Assembly: GCF_001458775.1 (NCBI RefSeq)
Contig: NZ_CZPZ01000015.1
Coordinates: 1 to 59,878, forward strand
Length of the DNA stretch: 59,878 nucleotides
Direction of reading: 5' to 3'
Origin: Candidatus Nitrospira nitrificans
GTDB lineage: Bacteria; Nitrospirota; Nitrospiria; Nitrospirales; Nitrospiraceae
Of this stretch, positions 44,348-52,666 are shown piece after piece (the stretch's first letter is position 1; every line of letters begins with the position of its first letter). Position numbers and translations under genes: made by a program. The notes under the pieces were generated by a model, which saw nothing but the letters and a program-made list of their open reading frames with translations, was not told the DNA's origin and searched no databases.

Positions 44348-45823
44348 ATGACTCGGCGCACACTGGAAACGCTCGCTTTCGACAACACCTACGCCCGTCT
44401 TCCCTCAGCCTTCTACGCGCGATTGAGTCCGACTCCATTTACCGCCCCTCCCTATCTGGTTCATGCCGACCCGGCCGCGGCCGAGCTGATCGATCTCGAT
44501 CCGGAACAATTTATCCGGCCGGAATTCACGGCGCTCTTCGGCGGGAGCGCGTTGGCGCCGGGCATGGAGCCGCTGGCCATGCTGTACTCCGGCCATCAGT
44601 TCGGGGTCTATGTGCCGCAGCTTGGCGACGGACGAGCGATTCTCCTCGGGGAAGTCAAGAACGAACGAGGAGAGCGGTGGGACCTGCACCTCAAAGGTGC
44701 GGGGATGACGCCGTTTTCGCGGGACGGAGACGGCCGGGCGGTGCTGCGCTCGACGATCCGCGAGTATCTTTGTTGCGCGGCGATGCAGGGACTCGGTATC
44801 CCGACCACGCGGGCCTTGTGCCTGGTGGGCAGCGACGACAAGGTCTACCGCGAGCAGATCGAAACCGGCGCGACGGTGGTCCGGATGGCGCCTTCACATG
44901 TCCGCTTCGGCATGTTTGAAGTCTTCTATTACCGAAAGCAGCATGAACATCTACAGACGCTGGCCGATTACGTGATCGAGCACCATTTCCCGCGTCTTCG
45001 TGATGATGACGACAAATACGCCCGGTGCTTCACCGAGGTCGTCGAGCGCACCGCACGGTTGATCGCTCAATGGCAGGCGGTCGGTTGGGCGCATGGGGTC
45101 ATGAACACCGACAATATGTCGATCCTCGGTCTGACGCTGGACTATGGGCCGTACGGCTTCATGGACGATTACGACGCCGGCTTTATCTGTAATCACTCCG
45201 ACCACAATGGCCGCTATGCCTTCAACCAGCAGCCCTACATCGGGCTCTGGAATCTGAGCTGCTTGGCGCAAGCCTTGTTGCCGTTGGCGGAAAAAGAGGC
45301 GTTGAAAGCCGGTCTGGATACCTATCAACCCCTGTTTGAGTCCGAATATCAGATGCGCATGCGGGCGAAATTCGGATTGGTCGAGGCGCAGGCGGAAGAC
45401 GACGAACTCATCCGCGACTTCCTGGGGCTCCTCCAGGGCAGCCATGCGGATTACACGATCGTATTCCGGGAATTGGCCACCGTGTCATCGGCGGAGAATG
45501 CCCCGAACGACAGGCTGCGAGAACACTTCCTCACCCCAAACCGGTTCGATGAGTGGGCGGCGCGTTACCGAGATCGACTGCGGAACGAGCATAGCCGTGA
45601 CGGCGACCGGCGGGACCGGATGAATCGCGTGAATCCCAAGTATGTGCTCCGGAATTATCTTGCTCAAACGGCGATTGAGAAGGCGCAACACAAGGACTTC
45701 TCCGAGATCGCCCGCCTCTTCACTCTTCTGCAAGATCCTTTCAACGACCAGCCGGGTATGGAGGCCTATGCGCTGCCTCCTCCGAACTGGGGCAAGCACC
45801 TGTCCGTAAGCTGCTCATCTTAG
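44348..45823 (+). CDS. selO: SelO family protein adenylyltransferase (YdiU)
   Basis: A 491-aa SelO pseudokinase that transfers AMP to Ser/Thr/Tyr side chains, linked to redox homeostasis. Motifs: MLYSGHQFGVYVPQLGDGRA, HLKGAGMTPFSRDGDGRAVL (nucleotide site) and WAHGVMNTDNMSILG in the catalytic loop. The C terminus is SCSS, the conserved redox Cys motif that is Sec in some eukaryotic SelO. The ATG at 44348 is the natural start, 13 nt after the DUF2294 stop; an upstream extension overlaps that gene and is rejected. Probably cotranscribed with the MpsC-type gene. Confidence 0.94.
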   Translation: MTRRTLETLAFDNTYARLPSAFYARLSPTPFTAPPYLVHADPAAAELIDLDPEQFIRPEFTALFGGSALAPGMEPLAMLYSGHQFGVYVPQLGDGRAILLGEVKNERGERWDLHLKGAGMTPFSRDGDGRAVLRSTIREYLCCAAMQGLGIPTTRALCLVGSDDKVYREQIETGATVVRMAPSHVRFGMFEVFYYRKQHEHLQTLADYVIEHHFPRLRDDDDKYARCFTEVVERTARLIAQWQAVGWAHGVMNTDNMSILGLTLDYGPYGFMDDYDAGFICNHSDHNGRYAFNQQPYIGLWNLSCLAQALLPLAEKEALKAGLDTYQPLFESEYQMRMRAKFGLVEAQAEDDELIRDFLGLLQGSHADYTIVFRELATVSSAENAPNDRLREHFLTPNRFDEWAARYRDRLRNEHSRDGDRRDRMNRVNPKYVLRNYLAQTAIEKAQHKDFSEIARLFTLLQDPFNDQPGMEAYALPPPNWGKHLSVSCSS

Positions 45824-45951
45824 TCGGCCGTGACCTTTGCAATTGCGTTGTGAGGGACCTCGGCTTCACTCTCAGAGCGGTCTGTTGTAGAGTGGCGCGC
45901 GCGGCAGCTGCATGCATGGCTCTTTGACGCATCACCTCTCTAAGAAGCGAG

Positions 45952-48900
45952 ATGGCGAAAAAACAAAGCGATTCCAAGATAGCGGTGGCCGGCGCCCTCA
46001 CGCTCGTGCTGGGGTTGGCCGGCGTCCTGCTGGTGAAAGAGCCGCTGCGCAGCTCTCGACCAGTCGGGACGGGACTGGACATGAGAGCAACCGTCGAGGA
46101 GCAAACAGTGCGTGCCCGTTTATGGGAAGACCCCGTCGCGGCGGTTCAGCGGGGCCTCCGGGAAGTCAAAACGAACCGACCTGCCGCCACTCCTCTTCCA
46201 CCGCTCACCCAGCGGCTTCGATCACTCCGCCAAGCGATCGCGGACCGGGTCAAGGATGGTCATCACGTGACAGTCTTGGTGGTGACGACCAGTGGAGGAC
46301 CCTATGTCGAAAGTGCCGAGTCGCGGGTTCGTGATCGCTATGCCGTCGGAACGGCCCTCGGAGTGGCCTGTTATGTGCCGGAACAGGAGGGCCAACTGTC
46401 GTTTGTCGAGTGGGACCAAGGTTCTCTTTCAGCCTTGCCGTACGAATGGTACCGACTCCGGAAGACGAGGGTGTGCGGCGAGGAAGGGGCGCGTGCTCAG
46501 GACGTGCTGGTGGTCTGGTTTTCGGACGAAACGCTGAGCCGGGGATTTTTCGCGAGTCTGACATCGTTCTCGCAAGCGCTCGTCTGCCGAGAAACCGCGA
46601 AGAAAAGCGAGTGCCTCCTCACGGAGGATTCACGCAGGCTCGTTCGGTTGAATCCGAACCTGCAACAGGCCGTCACCTTCAAGATCCTGGGACCTCGTAC
46701 CTCTTCGGCCTTTCGGGCGCTGCTGGCCGAGGCGGGTGAGTCGTATGCCGAGCCCCACGAAGGAATCGGGGTCTGGCCGAATGCCGACGGCTGGATCGAG
46801 CTGTACTCCCCATGGAGCAGCGCGATGAAAGGGCTTCTGGCCTACGGCCTCAAAACAGGTGGTGGGAAAGGCGCGGCCTGTGCCACGTATGCCTCCTGCG
46901 AGCAGGAATTCGCTCGACGGCTGTCGGATGCGAATATCCGGTTGACCTATGATATCGGGTCCGACGATCAATTGTTCGACGCGTTAGTCGAGGAGTTGGA
47001 GCGTCGGCAGGTGCGGCTTGGGTGGGACGCCGTAATCTTGATCGGGGAATGGGATTCGTTCTATGGGCGAGCCCTTCCCATTGAATTTCGGGCCGCCGCC
47101 TGCGCGAAAGTCGCGATGTTGCCTGAGAGGGACCTGGAACGTATCAAGGTGCCGGTGGAGATCAAGAGTTGGTGTTCCACGATTCCGCAGGCCGTCGACC
47201 TCCAGATTCAACGACAGGCCGACTATGAATCACTGACCCTCAACGTCCATCGGTATAGCTATCTGAGCGGTCTTGATGGGGAAGTCCCGGGGGAGGACAG
47301 AGGGAAGGCCGCTCGGGCCGATAATGGCAAGGAGAGCCAGAGGGATCGTCCGGAAGGGACGAGCCAGATCGATTATGTACGGGCCTTGGTGGATCGAATC
47401 CATGACGAGGGGGAGGGGGCTCGAGCCATCGGCATCTTCGGAACGGACCCCTATGATTCCTTGCTGATCATCAAAGCGCTTCGTCCCGCGTTTCCTCACG
47501 CCATTTTCTTTACGGTCGGCCTTGATGCCCGGCATCTGCACCCGAGCGAGTATAAGTGGACACGCAACATGGTCATCGCCTCTCCCTTCGGGTTGCAGTT
47601 GGATGGCGGTCTGCAGCGAGATGTCCCGCCCTTCCGCAGCAGCTATCAGACCTCCACCTATTTCGCCACGCTGCAGGCGGTCGGCCATGTCATGTGCCGC
47701 CGTGACGAGCCAGTGGGAGCTTCGGGCGGTCCCTGCATGGCCACCTACCATGCGGCATTGACACCCGACGACCGTCTCTACGATGCGGGATCTCATAGCA
47801 GACTATTCGAGGTAGGCCGGAGTGGAGCGGTGGACGTGAGCATCGTGAAGCAAGAAGGGGTGCGCACCATTCACCCTTTGCGCGCCGATCTGGCCCATAC
47901 GGATGGATACGGCCAGCTGAAACAAGGCGTCGGATTTGACAATGCCGCCGTGGCCGCCGCGACCGCGGTGGGATTTGTCCTCGTGGTGGTGGTGGCCTGG
48001 AGCAACCAACGCCTCTGGTCGGGCATCGTGCGGTCTCCGCGCGCGCTGAGCACCGCGGCAGTGACTCTTGTGGCGTTGTTCGCGGTCTTTGTGTCGGCCG
48101 GAGGGGCCGATGCCTTGCTGGCTGGGCATGACGAAGGGGAGCCGTTCTCGTGGACGGCCGGCGTCAGCATCTGGCCGAGCGAGCTGTTGCGGCTCTTCGT
48201 GGTGGTCCTGTCCGTCTTATTATTTGTGAAAGGTGCCCGCGATCTTCAGAAAAACGGTGAACAGATCGGCGAGAAGTTTCAGTTCATCGCGACATCGGGA
48301 CGGTACCGCTTCTCTCCTCGGACCGTCTGGACGAATCTTCAGCGGGTCTACCATCCCATCGCCACCATCGCCTCGATGAAGGTGGACCAGGCCTGGGCCC
48401 GGTATCGAGAAGCCGGTCGGCTGAGCCAGGGGATCGCTCGCACGTTTCTGTTGTTCCTCATCTACGCGGGAGCGATGTGGGCCATCGGCTATTTTGTGCT
48501 GGACGAGGAATATATCCATCCCTGCCGTGGGTTCCTGAGTTGCAATGTGGACTCGGTCATGACGCTCGCCAGCGTCGGCATCGTGGTGCTGCTGAATCTG
48601 GCGGTATTTGACGCGGTGATGCTCTGCCGCCGGTGGATCGGATGGGTCATCAACTCGACCGGAGGGTGGTCCGACCACATCCAGGACGAATATCTGCGCA
48701 ACTACGGAGTGGGAGACGCGCAGAAAACAGAGTTCGAGAAATTTCAGTATCTCGCCGTGGTCGACCTCATCGCGCAGCGGACGGAGGTGGTCAATCGGCT
48801 GATCCGGTATCCGTTCATCGCGCTCTTGATCATGATCGCGGCGCGCAACGAGTATTTCGACATCTGGAATTATCCGCTGCTGCTTTTGCTCTCTTGGTCG

Positions 48901-49173
48901 GTGAATGTGTTGGTGGCGCTTCTCGGCGCCTTCCTCCTCTATCAATCGGCAAGCCGGGCCAAAGCGGCGATGCTGGCCGGGCTCAACCGGCAAATCGTCA
49001 GGACCTTGGGCATCGGGAAGGATCACGACGTGCGAGTGAAACAGATTCAGCATGTCATCGGCGAGGTAGAAGACAACGAACAGGGCGCCTTTGTCCCGCT
49101 CTATCAACAGCCGGTCGTCGAATCGTCCCTGTACGGTTTGGTGGCGTTGCTTCAATATCTGTATCTCCGTTAG
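45952..49173 (+). CDS. Large unrecognised membrane protein
   Basis: A 1073-aa protein I do not recognise. An N-terminal transmembrane helix lies at about residues 10-28. A long extracytoplasmic or soluble part (about 40-660) follows, with a segment resembling a type-1 periplasmic-binding fold (GIFGTDPYDSLLIIKAL, then FTVGLDARHL). Six or seven helices fill about residues 665-1040 (VLVVVVAW, LLRLFVVVLSVLLF, LLFLIYAGAMWAIGYF and others). The conserved-looking VRARLWEDPVAAVQ lies near residue 54. The last residues are cytoplasmic. It ends 8 nt before the next gene. Possibly a receptor; the function is unknown. Confidence 0.75.
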   Translation: MAKKQSDSKIAVAGALTLVLGLAGVLLVKEPLRSSRPVGTGLDMRATVEEQTVRARLWEDPVAAVQRGLREVKTNRPAATPLPPLTQRLRSLRQAIADRVKDGHHVTVLVVTTSGGPYVESAESRVRDRYAVGTALGVACYVPEQEGQLSFVEWDQGSLSALPYEWYRLRKTRVCGEEGARAQDVLVVWFSDETLSRGFFASLTSFSQALVCRETAKKSECLLTEDSRRLVRLNPNLQQAVTFKILGPRTSSAFRALLAEAGESYAEPHEGIGVWPNADGWIELYSPWSSAMKGLLAYGLKTGGGKGAACATYASCEQEFARRLSDANIRLTYDIGSDDQLFDALVEELERRQVRLGWDAVILIGEWDSFYGRALPIEFRAAACAKVAMLPERDLERIKVPVEIKSWCSTIPQAVDLQIQRQADYESLTLNVHRYSYLSGLDGEVPGEDRGKAARADNGKESQRDRPEGTSQIDYVRALVDRIHDEGEGARAIGIFGTDPYDSLLIIKALRPAFPHAIFFTVGLDARHLHPSEYKWTRNMVIASPFGLQLDGGLQRDVPPFRSSYQTSTYFATLQAVGHVMCRRDEPVGASGGPCMATYHAALTPDDRLYDAGSHSRLFEVGRSGAVDVSIVKQEGVRTIHPLRADLAHTDGYGQLKQGVGFDNAAVAAATAVGFVLVVVVAWSNQRLWSGIVRSPRALSTAAVTLVALFAVFVSAGGADALLAGHDEGEPFSWTAGVSIWPSELLRLFVVVLSVLLFVKGARDLQKNGEQIGEKFQFIATSGRYRFSPRTVWTNLQRVYHPIATIASMKVDQAWARYREAGRLSQGIARTFLLFLIYAGAMWAIGYFVLDEEYIHPCRGFLSCNVDSVMTLASVGIVVLLNLAVFDAVMLCRRWIGWVINSTGGWSDHIQDEYLRNYGVGDAQKTEFEKFQYLAVVDLIAQRTEVVNRLIRYPFIALLIMIAARNEYFDIWNYPLLLLLSWSVNVLVALLGAFLLYQSASRAKAAMLAGLNRQIVRTLGIGKDHDVRVKQIQHVIGEVEDNEQGAFVPLYQQPVVESSLYGLVALLQYLYLR

Positions 49174-49181
49174 GGGGCTGC

Positions 49182-49898
49182 ATGCGTGAAATGTCAGTAG
49201 GTGGATTGAAGGTCAGGCTCGCCGGCGGCATAGACGGGCAGGGAGGCGGTGACGGTCCGGTCATTCTGCTGCTCCACGGATTCGGCGCGCCGGGGGACGA
49301 TCTGGTCCCCCTCGCGGATGTGATCCACGTTCCCACCGGGACCCGCTGGCTCTTCCCGGAAGCGCCGCTCTCGCTCAATATGGGGCTCGGCGATTCGCGC
49401 GCCTGGTGGATCATCGACTTCGCCCGCATCCAAGCCGATCGTGAGGCCGGTCGCATTCGTGATTTATCGATCGAAGTTCCGCAGGGCTTGGCCCTGGCAC
49501 GAGAACGTATGCTGGGATTTCTCAAGGGACTTCCGCGGCAGTTCCCGATCGATTACAAGAAGACGGTCATCGGCGGGTTTTCACAGGGAGCGATGCTTAC
49601 GTGTGATGCCATCTTGCAGACCGACTATCCATTCGCGGGGTTGGTGCAGCTCTCCGGCAACTTGCTGGCTCAGGCGGTCTGGGGGCCGCGTATGGCTCAA
49701 CGAAGAAGGCTGCCGGTTTTTCAAAGTCATGGCACCCAGGACGAGATCCTTCCCTCTATCGGGGCAGAACGGCTCCGCGACGCGCTGACTCAATCGGGCC
49801 TTGCCGTAGAGTGGCACAGTTTTCGAGGCGGACATGAGATTCCGGAGGCAGTGCTTCGGCGGTTAAGCTCGTTTATCACGAACGTTCTCGCGGCCTGA
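49182..49898 (+). CDS. Phospholipase/carboxylesterase family hydrolase
   Basis: A 238-aa alpha/beta hydrolase of the Abhydrolase_2 (carboxylesterase/phospholipase) type. The oxyanion region is LLLHGFGAPGDDL, the nucleophile is the Ser of GGFSQGAM, the Asp is in SHGTQDEILP and the His is in RGGHEIPEA. Cytoplasmic, no signal peptide. The start is the ATG at 49182; the Met three codons later is possible. The gene begins 8 nt after the large membrane protein and ends 2 nt before the next hydrolase. Confidence 0.9.
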   Translation: MREMSVGGLKVRLAGGIDGQGGGDGPVILLLHGFGAPGDDLVPLADVIHVPTGTRWLFPEAPLSLNMGLGDSRAWWIIDFARIQADREAGRIRDLSIEVPQGLALARERMLGFLKGLPRQFPIDYKKTVIGGFSQGAMLTCDAILQTDYPFAGLVQLSGNLLAQAVWGPRMAQRRRLPVFQSHGTQDEILPSIGAERLRDALTQSGLAVEWHSFRGGHEIPEAVLRRLSSFITNVLAA

Positions 49899-49900
49899 TC

Positions 49901-50647
49901 ATGCAACCACTTGAACTCATCGGCGCGGACGGCAAACGCATCAAGGGCGATCGAGCCCATGGGATCGACCGCCAGATCCTCTTCATCACGGGCTTCTTAT
50001 CCAAGCGCTGGGGCAACAAGAGCAAGGCGTTGGCGCAATGGTGCCAGGAGGAAGGGTGGGGGTTTTGTTGTTACGATGTGCGTGGGTTCGGAGAATCGGA
50101 GGGCCAGTTCACGGACTACACGCTCTCCGATTGGATTGCCGATGCGCGAACGGTGTTGCGGTCGATCGAGGCCGGGCCACCCGTCACCATTGTGGGCAAT
50201 TCGCTCGGCAGTTGGATCGCATGGCTGGTCGCGCAGGAATTCTCAGCCGTAGAAGAACTGATTTTGATCGCGCCGGCGTTCAATATGATGGGCGAGCGGG
50301 CCAAGACCATTTCCCAGGTCCGGCTCCATGACTGGCATACTGCCGGATGGATGCCGTGGGACGACGACCCGGTGCATGGGAAGTGGCCATTGTCCTGGAA
50401 GTGGGTGGAGGAGAGCGAACTGTATTGGGCCAAGACGTTCGAGCATCTGCGTCCCGTAAAGACGACCATTCTCCACGGGGAGCAAGATATTGTCATTTCG
50501 CCGGATGGAAGCCGGCGGTTCACCCAAGAACTCCTTCGTCGCGATGCCGGTTTTCCACTTGATCTCAGACTGATTCCGGGCGACCATCGGTTGAGTAGTC
50601 CCGAACACCTGGAGCTCTTTCGCCGATTGGTCGGGAGGCGAGCCTGA
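49901..50647 (+). CDS. Alpha/beta hydrolase
   Basis: A 248-aa alpha/beta-fold hydrolase. Nucleophile elbow GNSLGSW, acid in LHGEQDIVISP, His in GDHRLSSPEH. The first half has YDVRGFGESEGQFTDY. It resembles YcfP/YqiA-like esterases or small acyl-hydrolases; the substrate is unknown. The stop codon overlaps the start of the 55-aa Cys-rich gene by one base (TGATG), so the two are translationally coupled. Confidence 0.88.
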   Translation: MQPLELIGADGKRIKGDRAHGIDRQILFITGFLSKRWGNKSKALAQWCQEEGWGFCCYDVRGFGESEGQFTDYTLSDWIADARTVLRSIEAGPPVTIVGNSLGSWIAWLVAQEFSAVEELILIAPAFNMMGERAKTISQVRLHDWHTAGWMPWDDDPVHGKWPLSWKWVEESELYWAKTFEHLRPVKTTILHGEQDIVISPDGSRRFTQELLRRDAGFPLDLRLIPGDHRLSSPEHLELFRRLVGRRA

Positions 50648-50812
50648 TGCTGGTGTTGATTCACAAAGAATGCGGCGGACCGGCGCTGGAAGAATCACCG
50701 GTCGGTGAAGTCTGTGCCATCCCCGTCGATCGCTTTCCCTTCCCCTGCTTCACCTGCCTGGAAGAGATCGTCGACGAGTCCGAGGTGCGGCTGTCGGAAG
50801 AGCTGGGGATCT
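50646..50812 (+). repeat. 167-bp perfect direct repeat, copy 1
   Basis: Identical base for base to 51911-52077 and covering the whole coding part of a 55-aa gene. The identity stops one base into the stop codon (TAG here, TGA there). Confidence 0.95.
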
Positions 50813-50814
50813 AG
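50647..50814 (+). CDS. Small Cys-rich protein, copy 1
   Basis: A 55-aa acidic protein with Cys residues in KECGGP, EVCAIP and PCFTCLEEI, a plausible small zinc-binding knuckle or redox peptide. It begins at an ATG that overlaps the stop of the alpha/beta hydrolase gene, so this is probably the ancestral copy in its native operon. It is too small for a named family that I know. An identical protein is encoded at 51912-52079. Confidence 0.7.
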   Translation: MLVLIHKECGGPALEESPVGEVCAIPVDRFPFPCFTCLEEIVDESEVRLSEELGI

Positions 50815-50835
50815 CCACACTTCAGGCACGGTATG

Positions 50836-51124
50836 TCAGGCCGCCTGCAGTAAAAACTCAACTTTCACGGCATCAAATGGGAACTCGACCCCACCTCTTT
50901 GTGCAGGGATAAGCAGCTCGGCCGAGAGGAGAGCTGTGATATCACCATGTACGGTCTTCACATCCCGGTGCACTCGACGAGCCGCCTCACGAATCGACAT
51001 CGGCTCGGCTCAGCATAATGCCTTGAGCAATTCCCAACGCTTGGCCGTGAACACCTGCCAGAGCCTGTGGGAAGTCTGCCATTGCATCGGATGGTGAGCG
51101 AACATCAAGTAGGACGGTTTTCAT
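50836..51124 (-). pseudogene. Decayed HTH regulator (HVO_A0114-type DNA-binding family)
   Basis: The start (ATG at 51124, GAGGCGG upstream) reads KTVLLDVRSPSDAMADF. After a frameshifting loss of about 20 residues it continues as QVFTAKRWELLKALC. An in-frame TGA interrupts it, then MSIREAARRVHRDVKTVHGD and FPFDAVKVEFLLQAA finish the family. It is clearly a pseudogene of the antitoxin-like HTH that pairs with DUF6516. Confidence 0.72.
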
Positions 51125-51227
51125 GGTTTCCGCCTCGCAATATCGTCTGAAAATCACCAATCAGCGTATCCGGGCCTGAGAACTCGTAGGCACGTTCCTT
51201 CGCATCATAGTGGCGATGGTCACCCTG
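51105..51227 (-). pseudogene. C-terminal remnant of a DUF6516 toxin-like gene
   Basis: About 40 codons read QGDHRHYDAKERAYEFSGPD and LIGDFQTILRGG before a stop that overlaps the start of the HTH pseudogene. This matches the end of DUF6516 proteins, the usual upstream partner of that HTH. The N-terminal part is gone. Confidence 0.6.
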
Positions 51228-51264
51228 CACTGATTACATGCCAAGGCGGAGTGCATCTGAATGC

Positions 51265-51519
51265 TCAGGTGAGGAGTGCTACACCCTTTTCCTTGATCTC
51301 CCGGTACATCGCATCCGGCGCTAAATCGATGTGCCCAGGCCATGCGATCGCACCATGATCAAGGAACACCTGTTTGAAGAAAGTCGGATTTTTCAGGGGT
51401 TCGAATACGCCGGTGAGATGTTCGAGCGTAAAGCGGACCTCGCCGGATAGCCCATCAGCGAATTGCACAAAGAGTCCTAGATTTTCCAATGGCTTCACAT
51501 CCACCACATCCCAGTACAT
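51265..51519 (-). CDS. DUF2442 domain protein
   Basis: An 84-aa DUF2442 protein (VKPLENLGLFVQFADGLSGE, YREIKEKG). DUF2442 genes commonly follow DUF4160 genes in two-gene modules thought to be toxin-antitoxin-like; the activity is not proven. It begins 12 nt after the DUF4160 stop. The frame is intact, unlike its neighbours. Its location between perfect direct repeats suggests it came with the inserted segment. Confidence 0.8.
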   Translation of the reverse strand: MYWDVVDVKPLENLGLFVQFADGLSGEVRFTLEHLTGVFEPLKNPTFFKQVFLDHGAIAWPGHIDLAPDAMYREIKEKGVALLT

Positions 51520-51531
51520 GGCGGGATCCCC

Positions 51532-51792
51532 CTATAGCAATGGCGCGATGGGTTTTGGAGATTCCTTTGTCCGGCAGAGACTCCAATCATCGAGCAATTC
51601 TTGCTGGTGCAATTCGGCCCAGTCGAGCACAAGCTCTAGCGCTCGACGAGGCAGCTCGCCTTCCAAGACACGCAACTGCCGAATGTCTACGGTAGCTGTG
51701 AACTCTGCATACTCGGCATGGAAATGAGGAGGCGCATGGTCATTGAAGAACATTTTAATCAGAATCCCATAGAACGTACTGATCGTCGGCAT
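51532..51792 (-). CDS. DUF4160 domain protein
   Basis: An 86-aa DUF4160 protein, recognised by MPTISTFYGILIKMFFNDH and PPHFHAEY, then a helix DWAELHQQELLDDW. The start is the ATG at 51792 (GGAG about nine nt upstream). It forms a module with DUF2442 downstream, the usual order. The pair lies inside the segment bounded by the 167-bp repeats and is the only intact part of it. Confidence 0.85.
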   Translation of the reverse strand: MPTISTFYGILIKMFFNDHAPPHFHAEYAEFTATVDIRQLRVLEGELPRRALELVLDWAELHQQELLDDWSLCRTKESPKPIAPLL

Positions 51793-51910
51793 TGCTGAGT
51801 GCTCCGCTCGATTCTGCCATCCACAGGTCAAATTCTATGCCGACATTCTTCACAAAGCAATGCAATGAGCACTACAGAGCTCTTTCCCGGAGTGGTGATG
51901 AAAGAAGTTA

Positions 51911-52077
51911 GATGCTGGTGTTGATTCACAAAGAATGCGGCGGACCGGCGCTGGAAGAATCACCGGTCGGTGAAGTCTGTGCCATCCCCGTCGATCGCTT
52001 TCCCTTCCCCTGCTTCACCTGCCTGGAAGAGATCGTCGACGAGTCCGAGGTGCGGCTGTCGGAAGAGCTGGGGATCT
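51911..52077 (+). repeat. 167-bp perfect direct repeat, copy 2
   Basis: An exact copy of 50646-50812. The segment between the two copies is 1098 bp and carries the toxin-antitoxin scar. Confidence 0.95.
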
Positions 52078-52079
52078 GA
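51912..52079 (+). CDS. Small Cys-rich protein, copy 2
   Basis: It encodes the same 55 residues as 50647-50814 but ends in TGA. No hydrolase gene precedes it, and no ribosome-binding site is clear (AAAGAAGTTAG upstream). Expression is doubtful, and it may be a by-product of the insertion or duplication event. Confidence 0.55.
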   Translation: MLVLIHKECGGPALEESPVGEVCAIPVDRFPFPCFTCLEEIVDESEVRLSEELGI

Positions 52080-52090
52080 CAGATCCTAGA

Positions 52091-52441
52091 TTATGGTGAT
52101 GGCTTTTTCTCAAGGGACGTGAGAAGTTGTGCGATCCTGATCTCCAACATCGGTAAGTCTCGCTCGACCACATCCCAGACCAGTTGCAGATTAATGCCGA
52201 AATAGTCGTGGATGAGTTTGTCCCGCATCCCGGCGATGGGCTTCCACGAAATGTCTGGATGAGCGTCTTTGAGTGCCTGGGACAGGTGTTTGTCGCTTCG
52301 CCGATAATTTCCAGATTACGCACAACTGCATCCTGGATCTTACGGTCGGCACAGAAGCTATCCCCGGCCGGCTTCAGTGTAGGTGAGAATATGCTGAATG
52401 GCGTCCCGAATGTGGAAGAGGTAGATGCAATCGTCCTTCAT
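52091..52441 (-). pseudogene. Frameshifted HepT (DUF86) RNase toxin gene
   Basis: The minus-strand start (ATG at 52441) reads KDDCIYLFHIRDAIQHIL. A +1 shift in a GGGG run near 52363 leads to DSFCADRKIQDAVVRNLE. A second shift near 52288 leads to DISWKPIAGMRDKLIHDYFG and LVWDVVERDLPML. All three pieces match HEPN-domain HepT. The active-site RxxxxHxY survives in RDKLIHDY. The start overlaps the MntA stop as ATGA, the normal mntA-hepT arrangement. Confidence 0.75.
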
Positions 52442-52580
52442 AGTGGGGCGGCTTCGGCCTGGATGCGTTCTTTCAGATAGGGCTGAGGCCTTCATCCGTG
52501 AGGACATCGACTTTGCGCTGCAGGATGGATTCCAGTTCCTCACTCGGTCAATCAAATCGAATAGGCTGCACATAATTCCC
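52438..52580 (-). pseudogene. C-terminal remnant of an MntA nucleotidyltransferase antitoxin
   Basis: Pieces SLFDLID, EELESILQRKVDVLTDEGLS and YLKERIQAEAAPL occur in successive frames before the HepT start. They match the C-terminal half of MNT-domain antitoxins. At least two frameshifts are present, and the catalytic GSx10DxD part is absent. Confidence 0.6.
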
Positions 52581-52666
52581 TGCTCCGACCGCTCTCAGTG
52601 GAAATGTCCGACAGATCCAGGGTAATGTGTCACATAATTCATTGAGTGTCGGCACACGATCATTTC

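Noticed and set aside
48220-49155. 311-codon minus-strand frame opposite the large membrane protein
   Set aside because: Shadow; the plus strand encodes obvious hydrophobic helices there.
50705-51097. 130-codon plus-strand frame across the Cys-rich gene end
   Set aside because: Out of frame with the Cys-rich gene and antisense to the HTH pseudogene.
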